This document shows, piece after piece, positions 34,019 through 43,704 of a stretch of DNA of 64,000 nucleotides (position 1 is the stretch's first letter; every line of letters begins with the position of its first letter). This stretch comes from CAVOGJ01 sp963700865 (lineage in GTDB: Bacteria; Planctomycetota; Planctomycetia; Pirellulales; Pirellulaceae): NCBI GenBank assembly GCA_963700865.1, contig CAVOZC010000003.1:1-64000 (forward strand), read 5' to 3'. The position numbers and the translations under genes are program-made. Under the pieces are notes generated by a model that had not been told where the DNA came from, did no database searches, and saw nothing but the letters and a program-made list of their open reading frames with translations.

Positions 34019-36514
34019 CTATCCCACGCAAGGGCTCGAGGCCTTTCTCCCACGCCGCCAACAAAGACGAGGCACCATCAGCAGCAGGATTTGCAGAGCC
34101 GTCGATTCCGGCACCGCGACCGTCGAACGAAACTTGTTCGCATTCCAGATGTTGAAATCGCTGGCATCGGTGAATCCGTCGCAATTGAAATCGCCACCCG
34201 CCCAGCCAGCGGCCGATGAGAACTTGTTTTGATTCCAAAGATTGAAGTCCGACGTATCAACGACGCGATCGAGATTCGCGTCACCATAGAGGGTGTCGAG
34301 TTCCATGAGCACGAGTTGATCCAGATCGGCTTGATCGACCTGCCCGTCAGCGGTCAAGTCGAAAAGTGCATCGCTCGTTCCGAGCGCTGTGCACATCAGA
34401 TCGATATCCGCCGCGTCTTCCCGGCCATCAAAATTGAAGTCTCCGGCGAGACCCCCGGCCACGGTCAGCTCGAGGCGGGCCCAATCGAGCGCCACATCGT
34501 CCGCCAACAAAATGTTGAACTCACCGTCCTGGAAATATCGCAGGTCCGCACTGCTGAAGAACTCAAGCAGCACAATGTGACTCTCGGTCGTGCTCAACTC
34601 GCCAGTCATTCCCAAGTCGGCGGAAAAATCAAGTCGATTCGCCGGCGACTCGTAGTAAAATCCATCGTCGGACGTCATTTCGCCCGACTTCTTCATCGCC
34701 AGGGAGAGCACGGCATGCAGCACCCGTTCGTCTGGATCGAGTCCGAAGAGCCAACTCATGGGTACGGACTGGTTGGTCGAGACGGTATCGAAGCCGACGA
34801 CAGCTAGACCCGGATCGGTCAGAAGCGGAGCAAAGGCGGCTTGCAGGTTGCTTGAGACCGGCGGCACATCGATTCCGCCGTCGTCGACATAGTTGTCAAA
34901 GTCCCCTAATACATATTCGCGGTAGTCACTGTCGGCAAAGGCCACGCGATCGGCGAATTGCTGTACATACAGGCTGCGGGTGTCGACGTTCTCACCATGA
35001 TGGTCGAAAAGCCCGTCCTCCTGTTGTCCAAAACGCGTGTCGTTGATGATCGGCCCCACCGACCCGATCAACCAATTCTGGGCCGTGGGTGGATTCTGCA
35101 CGATGAAACCGTCCGCCTGGCTGTTCCAGATCACCATATTGGCTCCTGCCCAACCGTGCCCAGTGCCGAAATTACCGCGATTACGGACGTTGAGCTGATC
35201 TCCATTGATCGTGACGTTATCGAACAAGCCCCCGGTCGACCACCGTTGGTGTGGCCCCGAGTCTTCGTGAGAATTCGTGGCCACATTGTCGAGGAACACA
35301 TTGGGGCCTGGTGAAGGTGAGTTGAATATGAAATCGTGGCGGGCTTGATCCGACGTCGAATCACGCACGATGTTCAATTGTCCGTCGACTTCGAAGGCAT
35401 AGCGGCGACTGCCGGTGATGACCGATACCGGATCAATAAAATGGCTGTTCGTGACCGTGACTCGCTTCGCATCCCGTTCGATGCTGACGGCGTTCTTGGC
35501 GAAGTGCTGGGCCGTAATGTTGCGGACCCAGGCATGCTCGACATCGTCGACCGAAATAAAGGTCCAGGAATGATCTTCGTCCGTGGGGTCCCCGATGTCG
35601 TAGTCGGAAATCCCTTTGAGATTTTCGATGCCGACATTTTGCAGCCGGTTGGCAAAGTTATATCGGTAAAGAGTGCCCCCGCCGTATTGCTGGTCAAGAC
35701 TGTTGGTAAGCGGCGCATCGAGAAAGATGCGATCCCCCTCGATCCGCGTGATGCGGCGTTCGGAATGCAAATCCTTCGAGCCGGCGGTCCACTGCACGAC
35801 CGCTCCCCCGTCGTCCCGCGGCGGCAGCATATCCATGCCGAGGTCGCTGATCCAGTTTGCCGTGCTGGGGCGGTAAACGACGACGGCATCTCCCACGGAA
35901 AACGACGAGGCATCGGTGACACGCATGCTGGTGGCTCCGACCGGCACATACTTGTCGAGAAGCGGGCGTTCGCTGCTGCCGATCTTGGACCGGCTGCCAC
36001 CGGTAACGACATTGATCAACGATCGCTGGCTGGTACCCGTCGCTCGCAGGATGGTGCCTGTGTCGTCATTTCCGGCACCGCGGAGCACGATTCCGGAAGC
36101 GCGGATGTTCAGGCGATCGCCGATGAAAAATTCGCCGGCTGACAGAACGACCGCTCCACGAAATCCGTCCGGCCCCAAGGGCATGGCGGCGACCGCGTCG
36201 AGGGCCGCTTGGATCGAGGCGGTATCGTCCCCGCCGCCCGGCGTCAGCGTGAGCGTGGCCGGGACATCGGGCAACAGCCGTTCGCCCCCATAATAACCGA
36301 CGGCCGAGAAATTGGGGACGCGGTCGCCCGTCGCGAGAGATTGGTGGAGGAGACGACCGGTGGCACCCGGGTATACATACTGGCTCTCACCGCCCAGCAA
36401 CATGGGCTGGCTGCCCCACGCGGACAGGCAGCATGCCAGCAGGCCCAGACGGCTCCAGCAGGCCAAGGATTGGTTCGCGGCGCCGGAGCGAACGGCAAGG
36501 ACGAACGACGGCAT
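34019..36514 (-). CDS. Secreted parallel beta-helix (pectate-lyase-like) protein with dockerin-like tail and PEP-CTERM-like end
   Basis: An 831-residue exported protein; the signal region is LACWSRLGLLACCLSAWG. Residues ~60-480 carry right-handed beta-helix features: GGGDDTASIQAALDAVAAMP (Pectate_lyase_3-type opening), GIVLRGAGNDDTGTILRATG, HAWVRNITAQHFAKNAVSIE, RVTVTNSHFIDP and GLFDNVTINGDQLNVRNRGN. A beta-sandwich region follows (~560-680). Then dockerin I (FNFDGREDAADIDLMCTAL, FDLTADGQVDQADLDQLVL) and two EF-hand units DTSDFNLWNQNKF and DASDFNIWNANKF. It ends in VPESTALQILLLMVPRLCW plus basic residues, a PEP-CTERM-like signal. It lies 47 bp after the alginate-lyase-like gene and probably acts on, or binds, a uronate-containing glycan outside the cell. 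Confidence 0.82.
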   Translation of the reverse strand: MPSFVLAVRSGAANQSLACWSRLGLLACCLSAWGSQPMLLGGESQYVYPGATGRLLHQSLATGDRVPNFSAVGYYGGERLLPDVPATLTLTPGGGDDTASIQAALDAVAAMPLGPDGFRGAVVLSAGEFFIGDRLNIRASGIVLRGAGNDDTGTILRATGTSQRSLINVVTGGSRSKIGSSERPLLDKYVPVGATSMRVTDASSFSVGDAVVVYRPSTANWISDLGMDMLPPRDDGGAVVQWTAGSKDLHSERRITRIEGDRIFLDAPLTNSLDQQYGGGTLYRYNFANRLQNVGIENLKGISDYDIGDPTDEDHSWTFISVDDVEHAWVRNITAQHFAKNAVSIERDAKRVTVTNSHFIDPVSVITGSRRYAFEVDGQLNIVRDSTSDQARHDFIFNSPSPGPNVFLDNVATNSHEDSGPHQRWSTGGLFDNVTINGDQLNVRNRGNFGTGHGWAGANMVIWNSQADGFIVQNPPTAQNWLIGSVGPIINDTRFGQQEDGLFDHHGENVDTRSLYVQQFADRVAFADSDYREYVLGDFDNYVDDGGIDVPPVSSNLQAAFAPLLTDPGLAVVGFDTVSTNQSVPMSWLFGLDPDERVLHAVLSLAMKKSGEMTSDDGFYYESPANRLDFSADLGMTGELSTTESHIVLLEFFSSADLRYFQDGEFNILLADDVALDWARLELTVAGGLAGDFNFDGREDAADIDLMCTALGTSDALFDLTADGQVDQADLDQLVLMELDTLYGDANLDRVVDTSDFNLWNQNKFSSAAGWAGGDFNCDGFTDASDFNIWNANKFRSTVAVPESTALQILLLMVPRLCWRRGRKASSPCVG

Positions 36515-36561
36515 AGGCGCGTCTCAATTAAGGTTTTGTGTTCTGATAGCTGGTGTGCCGC

Positions 36562-37836
36562 TCATTTTCCGGAGGGAACTTGTAGCACCGTGACATCCCG
36601 CTCCGGATATTTTACTCGAATACATTCCCGCATGCTTGCAATCGTGTTGCCGGGAATCCTCGCGGACAACAAAGCCAGGCAGCAAGATTCGGCCAGCGAC
36701 AGTCGCGGGGTCCCCAGGTCCTCCTGCGGCCAGCGTTTTTCACCACAGGCGTAGGGAACAAGATACTCCGCCGCCAATGGCAATTCGGGCGTCCATAAAT
36801 CGACATTCACCCGGTCCCCCACTCGAGCCACGATCGTGAGTGCCGCCAGGTTAAACAGACTATAATGCAGGGCTTGCGTGCGTTCTAATTCGCAGGGCTG
36901 ACTGCCATCAGGGGCGATCTGGGAATCCAGTCGCCGTTGCTTAACCTCCTCGGCGATTTCTCGTGCGAATTCGGCCTGCCCGACGAACAGGGCAATGCGA
37001 CCGCATTGAGCCGCATACCAACTGCCATGATTATTTTTGGCAGCCCGTTCTTCCCGCGCCAGGGGACTCTGCTCCAGCCAGTTCAAGTACTCCGCAAACC
37101 AGCGTTCCAGCTCCGCTCGTTCGGACTCGGGTAAGGCTTGGGCAGCTTCCAGGAGCACAACTCCGTCAAGCAGCCAGATGAAACCACGCGTATCGATGAT
37201 CCCGGCGCCCCGACCTTCGGCGCGACCCGGGACGGCCTGTGCGTAGTCGAGTCGCGGGTTCATCCGGGTGGCGTCGTCCAGAAACCAGGTTTTCAGCAAC
37301 CGCCGCGCTTGCGCGCCCGCGACGTCGTCGTCCAGCAGATAGCTGGCCAGAGCCAGGGGCACAATATCGTCGAACAGTCCGCCAATCTGCAGGCGGTCGC
37401 CGCGGGCCACCAAAGGTCGATTGACTCGCCCATCATGGCGGATGTACGGCAAGCCGTCCGGTCGTTGCGGATCGGGCCACCAGTAACGACTGAAACTCAA
37501 GTAATCGTGCTTGTCCTTGCTGGGTGGCAATTCTGATTTGAACGTGACCGAATAGGGACCTTGGCGGAGGGCGGCGTGGACCATTTTTCGCAGGCGATCC
37601 AAGGCCGACTGCTGGGCATCGTCGAGCGACTCCCCCGCCTGCAATGCGGCCCGGATTCGGGCCAGATGGTCACCATCCCAAAAGACAGTGGCGGGGGGGG
37701 CGGCATCCGCTGCCGCCACGCACATGGTAAGCGGAAAAAAAAACGCCAGCAGCCACCAGCCGGCCAGGACGATTCGCGCTACGTGCCAACCGTGCTGCCT
37801 TGCGGGGTTGGTCCATCGGGCGTCACGCGTTGCCAA
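36562..37836 (-). CDS. Alginate lyase family protein (PL5-like)
   Basis: About 424 residues if translation starts at TTG 37836, overlapping the previous gene's stop by 14 bp; the exact start is uncertain. A signal segment IVLAGWWLLAFFFPLTMCVA ends near AAADA. The catalytic alpha/alpha-barrel features of the alginate-lyase superfamily are plain: YLSFSRYWWPDPQRPDGLPY, IRHDGRVN, the NNHGSWYAAQ motif with the proposed catalytic His, and ELERTQALHYSLFNL with the substrate-side Arg and His-Tyr. The family cleaves poly-mannuronate or related uronate chains by beta-elimination. Its place in a run with enolase-superfamily and Gfo/Idh/MocA genes supports uronate catabolism. Exported to the periplasm or surface. 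Confidence 0.88.
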   Translation of the reverse strand: MATRDARWTNPARQHGWHVARIVLAGWWLLAFFFPLTMCVAAADAAPPATVFWDGDHLARIRAALQAGESLDDAQQSALDRLRKMVHAALRQGPYSVTFKSELPPSKDKHDYLSFSRYWWPDPQRPDGLPYIRHDGRVNRPLVARGDRLQIGGLFDDIVPLALASYLLDDDVAGAQARRLLKTWFLDDATRMNPRLDYAQAVPGRAEGRGAGIIDTRGFIWLLDGVVLLEAAQALPESERAELERWFAEYLNWLEQSPLAREERAAKNNHGSWYAAQCGRIALFVGQAEFAREIAEEVKQRRLDSQIAPDGSQPCELERTQALHYSLFNLAALTIVARVGDRVNVDLWTPELPLAAEYLVPYACGEKRWPQEDLGTPRLSLAESCCLALLSARIPGNTIASMRECIRVKYPERDVTVLQVPSGK

Positions 37837-39259
37837 AACAAAACGCCGGTTCAGGAAGCGTTCGCTGGATCTCGTCAATCCGATAACCGAAACCGGCACC
37901 GCGGATACTGCGCAAGTCCACCAGCCCGTTACGGCGGGAATAGATGCCTGGGTGGACGACGGCTTCCGGCGCCGACGCTTCGGGATAGAACTGCATGGCA
38001 TTCGTTTCGACTCCCATCATGGTTGGCGTATGTGCCGCCAGCAGCAGGTGCGGAATCTGCGCCAGCATCGGGTTGGTCAGATCCTGCACCATTAAGTGCA
38101 TGCCATGGGCTTGTGCCCAACAGGAAGACAGCAGGGCACCGGTCTGAGTCTTGCAGGTCTTGAGTGCCACGCCGTTCCATCCCAAGGCATGTCCGAGCTT
38201 GACGTGCTCCCAATCGTGCGCGCTCTCGTCCATCAGCAGAGGTTTGCGGCGGGCCAGCGCCCGTACGTCGATTTGATGGGCTTGCAAGTCATAAGGAAAC
38301 GGTTGTTCTACATAAAGAATGCGACGAAAGATTTCGGCGTGATCCAGCTCCAACCGATCGAGGATTTCCAGCACATAGGCGGGATCCATGACCGTACAGT
38401 TAAAGTCGGCCGTGAGCGCGGCCACGTCATGTTCCAGGGCAATCGCGCCGACACGTCGCAATCGGTCGAAATCCCAGGCGGGATCCGTGCCCCGCAGTTT
38501 TACCTTGAGGCAATCCAAACCGTCCCGCTCGATCCAATCCGCCAACGTCAGCGGATGGCCATCCTGGAGGTCGACCGTGGCTTCCTCACGCGTTAACGGA
38601 TCGAGACCGCCGACGAGGTGCCAGGCCGGCAAGCGGTCGCGACGAGGACACAGAAAGTCGGCCGGGTAACGGTCGGTGAAGCGGACATCGCTGTCCGCCG
38701 CCGGGGTCATGTAATCAGCCAGATCGCGACGCAGAAAATCGCTGGTCAGCGTCTGGTAGGTGGGCAAGCCGAACGCCTTGCCGTACGCGTCGTGCAGCGC
38801 CAGATCAAAGGCCGAGCAGCAAACGAGGGCTGCCAGATAGGGGAGTGGCTCCTCGTCGAGTCGCCGACTATTGAATTCAGCAAGGAGCGAGGGTAGTACG
38901 TCGCGTTGGAACGCGTAGCCGGTCTCGAGGGCATGCCCCCCCTCGCGAAAATCGGACCAGGCACGAGCCAGCTCGCCACAAAACGCCTGCAGCGTTTGAT
39001 GCCGCTCCTCGTAGGGTGTGGTCGAGGGCCAGGCCCATTGCACACTCAGCGGCGTTTCACCCCAACCGCTCACGCGATCTCCCTGAGGCATGGTCAACGT
39101 CAAACGGACGCGGGCGCAAGTCACGGAGGTAAGGGTCTCGCTGCCAAATTTTAACGGAATCCTTGTCTGGACCGGTAGCCAGTACAAAGCCACGCCGCTG
39201 ATCCGCAGCCCAGCTTGCCGAGTGGCGTGCAACGCGATATCGGATTCTGAAATGCCCAA
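37823..39259 (-). CDS. Enolase-superfamily enzyme (mandelate racemase / muconate cycloisomerase-like)
   Basis: A 478-residue TIM-barrel enzyme. Superfamily residues: the Lys-x-Lys pair K252/K254 in CLKVKLRG, the metal ligands D285 (LTADFNC), E318 (LYVEQPFPYD) and D344/E345 (LLMDESAHDW), and a lysine opposite at VALKTCKTQTGA. This lysine pattern fits the MLE/dipeptide-epimerase branch better than the acid-sugar dehydratase branch, which has a His-Asp dyad. The protein is longer than typical 350-400-residue members. Cytoplasmic; no signal peptide. Its gene overlaps the alginate-lyase-like gene and follows the oxidoreductase gene by 27 bp, so the natural substrate may be a uronate or aldonate derivative. 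The precise reaction cannot be read from sequence. Confidence 0.85.
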   Translation of the reverse strand: MGISESDIALHATRQAGLRISGVALYWLPVQTRIPLKFGSETLTSVTCARVRLTLTMPQGDRVSGWGETPLSVQWAWPSTTPYEERHQTLQAFCGELARAWSDFREGGHALETGYAFQRDVLPSLLAEFNSRRLDEEPLPYLAALVCCSAFDLALHDAYGKAFGLPTYQTLTSDFLRRDLADYMTPAADSDVRFTDRYPADFLCPRRDRLPAWHLVGGLDPLTREEATVDLQDGHPLTLADWIERDGLDCLKVKLRGTDPAWDFDRLRRVGAIALEHDVAALTADFNCTVMDPAYVLEILDRLELDHAEIFRRILYVEQPFPYDLQAHQIDVRALARRKPLLMDESAHDWEHVKLGHALGWNGVALKTCKTQTGALLSSCWAQAHGMHLMVQDLTNPMLAQIPHLLLAAHTPTMMGVETNAMQFYPEASAPEAVVHPGIYSRRNGLVDLRSIRGAGFGYRIDEIQRTLPEPAFCFGNA

Positions 39260-39286
39260 GGCGACCTTTCCGTTTATTCCACGAGA

Positions 39287-40681
39287 CTAGCTGTTCGCGT
39301 GAACCAGTTGCGGGGGCTGCAAGACGTCCAGCCCCCAGGGGTCGCGCATCTCACGAAAGAGCATGGCATTGGCCTCCTCGTTGCCCACGAATTGCTCGCG
39401 GCCAGGATCCCACTTGAGCTTGGCATTCAACCGCACCGCGATGTTCCCCAGATGGCAAACCGAAGCACTACGATGCCCGACCTCGACGGGTGCGGCGGGC
39501 TGCTGCCGCGATTTGACGCAATCGAGGAAATTGCGCTGATGGTCCTCACCATGATGCAGCTTGATTTCTTTGTCACTCAATTTTGCCGACACCAGGTTGG
39601 CCGGCTCGGAAACCAGGTTTTGCCCCTTGTTCTGGACCTGAATCATGCCGTCGGTCCCCTCGAAACGACACTGCACCGATGGCTCGGCCGTCTGGCAGAT
39701 CAGTTCGGTGCCGTTTTCATAGAGGCAACGGAATTTTGTGACGGTTGCCGCGTTGAACAGGCTGCCCTCGGGCAGGAATTCACGCTCCAGACACTCGACT
39801 TCCACCGGACCTGAATCGTCCATGCCGAGTCCCCATTGAGCCATATCGTTCGAATGCGCGCCAAAATTGGCGACTTGTCCGCCCGCATAATCGTAATTGA
39901 AGCGGAAGCGGTACAGACAACGGTCCTTGTGATAAGGAGCATCGGGTGCGGGGCCAAGCCACATTTGATAGTCGAAGCCCTCCGGAACCGGCATGGGCTT
40001 CCAGCCCGGTCCTGGCCCCACCTTGTTGTGTGGTCCCACGTTTGTGACGATCCGTTTGACCTTTCCGATGTGACCGTCGCGAACGAGCTCGCAGGCAAGC
40101 TTGACGTTCGGATTGGACCGCTCGTGGCTGCCGGTCTGAAAAACGCGATCGTATTGCTCAACCGCGTTGGCGATCGCCCGACCTTGACCGATCGTCAACG
40201 CCAACGGCTTTTCGCAATAGATGTCCTTGCCTTGCTTGGCGGCTTGAATCGCCATGATCGCGTGCCAGTGGTCGGGGCTGACGATCGTCACGGCGTCGAT
40301 GTCGTCACGGTCAAGCAATTCTCGATAGTCGTTGTAGGCAGCGCAGCCGGTGAACTTGCCGGATGCACGCTGCTTGCCATAGTGAGATTCGACCATTTTT
40401 TGACCGGGCTCACGGCCCAGAAACTGGTTGTCATCCTTATAGCCACCGCTGCCGCGGTTGACGTCGCATACCGCAATGACCTGACAATCGGGCTGCTTGA
40501 GGAAGCGACCGAGAATGGCAACGCCCTGATTGCCAATGCCGATGCAACCCACGGAAATTCGATTGCTGGGAGCGTTCTGGCCGAACACCGATGCCGGCAC
40601 AAAATAGGGTACCGCCACGGCCGTGGCGGCGGTTTTCAGAAAACGGCGGCGGCTGGGGGAACCAGGCGATGGTGTGGGCAT
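39287..40681 (-). CDS. Gfo/Idh/MocA family oxidoreductase with Tat signal
   Basis: A 464-residue protein beginning MPTPSPGSPSRRRFLKTAAT, a twin-arginine signal, so it is exported folded with its nicotinamide cofactor. The Rossmann motif ISVGCIGIGNQGVAILGRFL follows, then VIAVCDVNRG and the family lysine motif YCEKPLAL (EKP). The C-terminal domain has the WLGPAPDAPYHKDRCLYRFR and GGQVANFGAHSNDMAQWGLG segments typical of the large planctomycete GFO_IDH_MocA paralogue group. These proteins oxidise or isomerise sugars using NAD(P). Start at 40681 is chosen over a codon 117 bases upstream because the Tat signal begins here. First gene of the minus-strand run, divergent from the XylR-type regulator. 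Confidence 0.92.
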   Translation of the reverse strand: MPTPSPGSPSRRRFLKTAATAVAVPYFVPASVFGQNAPSNRISVGCIGIGNQGVAILGRFLKQPDCQVIAVCDVNRGSGGYKDDNQFLGREPGQKMVESHYGKQRASGKFTGCAAYNDYRELLDRDDIDAVTIVSPDHWHAIMAIQAAKQGKDIYCEKPLALTIGQGRAIANAVEQYDRVFQTGSHERSNPNVKLACELVRDGHIGKVKRIVTNVGPHNKVGPGPGWKPMPVPEGFDYQMWLGPAPDAPYHKDRCLYRFRFNYDYAGGQVANFGAHSNDMAQWGLGMDDSGPVEVECLEREFLPEGSLFNAATVTKFRCLYENGTELICQTAEPSVQCRFEGTDGMIQVQNKGQNLVSEPANLVSAKLSDKEIKLHHGEDHQRNFLDCVKSRQQPAAPVEVGHRSASVCHLGNIAVRLNAKLKWDPGREQFVGNEEANAMLFREMRDPWGLDVLQPPQLVHANS

Positions 40682-41053
40682 GATGGCTTTTCCATAAGCG
40701 GGCGAATGGATGCAGGGACACAAATCAATTCCCAAGGTAACGGCCAGTGCGCGGTCAACAATCCATTTTTTCGGAGGCGAATACTGTTTTTTCGTCATTC
40801 TCGCCGGTTTTCTCTCACGCCCCGGGTGGATGAACGTTATCGTGATGAAGGGCTCATGGGGCGACCAATCCGCGTGGTTCTCTGGAGAACTGCCCTGGAA
40901 AACCAGCTATTTTCAGGATCTCATTCCCGCCGTGGCCACGAAGAGACGCATGCCAGGATCGGCGGCTCGCCTGCCGAGGATCACGCGGCGAACCGTCCTT
41001 GGTCGACAAAGATTTATTTCCCGGTTTTCCGTCGATGCGCGCAGGCAGCCATC
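40682..41053. promoter_or_regulatory. Divergent control region between oxidoreductase operon and XylR-type regulator
   Basis: About 370 bp between two divergent starts. It should carry promoters for both and the operator(s) of the regulator at 41054. I could not pick out a clear repeated operator by eye; TTTTTTCGGAGGCGAATACTG near 40772 is the most AT-shifted stretch. Assignment rests on gene arrangement. Confidence 0.45.
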
Positions 41054-42222
41054 ATGCCCGAATTGCCTCACGTCGCTTTGCTGATCGAAACCTCGCGCGC
41101 TATGCGCGGGGATTGCTGCGGGGCGTCGCCCGCTATCACCAGGAGTATGGGCCCTGGTCCATTTTCTTCGAGACGCACGGACTCGACGCACCCCCGCCCC
41201 GTTGGTTGAAACGTTGGAAGGGAGACGGAATCCTCGTCCGCATCAATGACCAGAGGATGGCCGATGCGATTCTTGATACGGGATTGCCATCCGTTGATCT
41301 GCGGGGGGCGCTGCCGAATCTGGGGCTGCCCTTTATTGGTGTCGACAATCGGCCGGTCGCACAGCTTGCCTTCGATCATCTGAAGGACTGTGGCCTGACC
41401 CGATTCGCCTTTTGCGGCACGCCGCACGGAGAGAATCCGAACCAGGATTTTCGCTGCGCATGTTTCGTCTCGCTGGTGGAGAACGCGGGCTATCAATGCG
41501 ACGTCTGCCTGGGAACAGGCAAACCGGGACGCAAAGTCGATTGGGAGAAAGAACAACAGTATCTCACCCAATGGTTGAAGGAGTTACCGAAGCCCATTGG
41601 ACTGATGACTTGCCATGATGACCGCGGGCAGCAAGTCCTCGACGCCTGTCGACGCGGTGGTGTGCAAGTGCCGGATGATGTGGCCGTGATCAGCGTCGAT
41701 AATGATTCGTATATTTGCAACCTGTGCACGCCTCCATTAACGAGCATCGACGTGCACCCTGGCCGCGTCGGCTATGAAGGGGCCAAGCTGCTGCACCGCA
41801 TGATGAACGGCGAAACCTATTCCACCGAGCCGTTGCTGATTGGTCCGCCACGTGGCATCGCCGCGCGCCGATCCACGGAAATGGTTTCGATTGACGATCC
41901 TGAAGTGGCAAAGGCAATTCGCTATATTCGAGAGCACGCGACACGAGGCATCCTCGTCAGTGACGTCCATGAACGGTCGAATTTATCGGTGAGTATGCTG
42001 GAACGACGAGTCAAAAAGACCCTTGGACGGACGATCAAGGCGGAGATCGTGCGGGTGCGGATGGCGCGAGCCAAGTTGCTGCTGACCGAGACCGACAGCC
42101 AGGTCTCGCACATCGCTCGCCAGACAGGCTTCGAGGAAGTGAAGTACTTCTGCGAGGTCTTTAAGAAAACAGAAGGGATGACGGCGGGCGAGTTTCGACA
42201 GCAGTTTCGCGGCCACGCCTGA
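41054..42222 (+). CDS. XylR-like AraC-family transcriptional regulator, frameshifted near N-terminus
   Basis: True start is probably 41054: MPELPHVALLIETSRA. The next conserved stretch ARGLLRGVARYHQEYGPWSI is in another frame, and one missing T at about 41101 (restoring SRAYARGLL) joins them to about 389 residues. Residues ~1-270 form a LacI/periplasmic-binding-like sugar sensor (GVDNRPVAQLAFDHLKDCG, MTCHDDRGQQVLDACRRGG, VPDDVAVISVDNDSYICNL). The C-terminal AraC double helix-turn-helix covers the last ~110 residues (SVSMLERRVKKTLGRTIKAE, DSQVSHIARQTGFEEVKYFC). Such XylR-type proteins are sugar-responsive activators. Divergence from the oxidoreductase/lyase run suggests it controls that run. 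Confidence 0.85.
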
Positions 42223-42264
42223 GCCTAGACCTTAGGGCTGGCGCATCCTGCCACCGACGGCCAC

Positions 42265-43350
42265 CGTGGTTCAGGCCCTTCGACTCCGTGCCTCGGCGCC
42301 TCCGTGAGAAAAGAAACGAACCGCGGCGAGCGCCTCCGGCTGACATCACACCCGGGACCGGGCTCCCGCAGGGATTCGACGCGGCGGACTTTTTTTCTCA
42401 CGGAGCCACGGAGACCACGGAGATGTGTCTCCCACGCCTCGAGCGGCTCGGCCCTTGGACTCCGTGCCTCGGCGCCTCTGTGAGAAAAGAGAAGAACCGC
42501 GGCGCAGGGGCCGTCGATTGACCCACGGGCGTGCGAGTGAAGCGGATATCACTCGGAATCGGCACGCGATGCGACGGTCCCACGTTCAATCGCCTAGAAC
42601 CGAGGCGAGCGCCTCCGGCTGACATCACACCCGGGACCGGGCTCCCGCAGGGATTCGACGCGGCGGACTTTTTTTCTCACGGAGCCACAGAGACCACGGA
42701 GATGTGTCTCCCACGCCTCGAGCGGCTCGGCCCTTGGACTCCGTGCCTCGGCGCCTCTGTGAGAAAGAGAAGAACCGGGCGCAGGGGCCGTCGATCTGCC
42801 CACGGGCGCTGCGAGTGAAGCCGATATCACTCTAATCGGCACGCGATGCGACGGTCCCACGTTCGAATCGCCTACGAACCGCGGCGAGCGCCTCCGGCTG
42901 ACATCACACCCGGGACCGGGCTCCCGCAGGGATTCGACGCGGCGGACTTTTTTTCTCACGGAGCCACAGAGACCACGGAGATGTGTCTCCACGCCTCGAG
43001 CGGCTCGGCCCTTGGACTCCGTGCCTCGGCGCCTCTGTGAGAAAAGAGAAGAACCGGGGCAGGGGCCGTCGATTGCCCACGGGCGTGCGAGTGAAGCCGA
43101 TAGCACTCTAATCGGCACGCGATGCGACGGTCCCACGTTCAATCGCCTAGAACCGAGGCGAGCGCCTCCGGCTGACACAACACCCGGGACCGGGCTCCCG
43201 CAGGGATTCGACGCGGCGGACTTTTTTTCTCACGGAGCCACAGGGACCACGGAGATGTGTCTCCACGCCTCGAGCGGCTCGGCCCTTGGACTCCGTGCCT
43301 CGGCGCCTCTGTGAGAAAAGAAACGAACCGCGGCGAGCGCCTCCGGCCTG
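42265..43350. repeat. Second tandem array of hairpin-bearing repeats, ~265-290-bp units
   Basis: Units marked by GCGAGCGCCTCCGGCTGACA start at 42326, 42605, 42894 and 43158, with a truncated one at 43333. Each holds a palindromic element running from TTTTTTTCTCACGGAGCCAC to GCCTCTGTGAGAAA, with arms related by TCTCAC/GTGAGA and CACGGAG/CTCCGTG, and an interior ACTCCGTGCCTCGGCGCCTC. Between units lies a shared CACGCGATGCGACGGTCCCACGTTC-type spacer. The arms belong to the same family as in the 17.7-18.7 kb array, but the spacers are unrelated. The frames through it, including one of 194 codons, are repeat translations. Confidence 0.9.
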
Positions 43351-43704
43351 GGGCGACCCAAAAAACACAAGGAAAAAACTGCACGAGATATTTGACAAAT
43401 CCCACCCCGTCAATGATAAGGACGGGCGTTTCGTCGGCCGTACGCCGGACGAAATCGTTCCCTTCCCGGCTTTCCCCCTCACAAAACAGGGCGAATTCCG
43501 ACGCCGCGGCGAAGCATCCCGCATACGTCACCCGTGCGTCGAAAAAACAGAATCGTAATCCGAAAAACTGGATTGTGAGATCGGATGACTTAGTTAGCTT
43601 ATTGGTTATGGCTGGCGTTCAAGGATTTTTTTGCGGGTCAAGTCGGGTGAATTGAACGCGTACCTTTCGTCTTCCCTACCCCCCATGTTGAGAGGAAAGA
43701 ACTC
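43351..43704. other. Intergenic region before the first paralogous PEP-CTERM gene
   Basis: No supported gene. A plus-strand frame through 43380-43520 (VNDKDGRFVGRTPDEIVPFP) is moderately coding-like, but it begins in the repeat array, lacks a start signal and is not recognised. AGAGGA nine bases before 43705 is the ribosome binding site of the next gene. Confidence 0.4.

Noticed and set aside
33808..34053. N-terminal extension of the GATase gene by 82 codons
   Set aside because: It translates the GCCAGACTTTGGACG repeats; the amidotransferase fold begins at 33807.
39836..41209. A 457-codon plus-strand frame covering the oxidoreductase gene and the regulator start
   Set aside because: Most of it is antisense to the Gfo/Idh/MocA gene. 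Only its last part (from 41054) is genuine, being the N-terminus of the XylR-type regulator before the frameshift.
42594..43178. A 194-codon minus-strand frame in the 42-43 kb region
   Set aside because: It is a translation of three tandem hairpin repeats; the same peptide recurs in each unit and other frames do the same.
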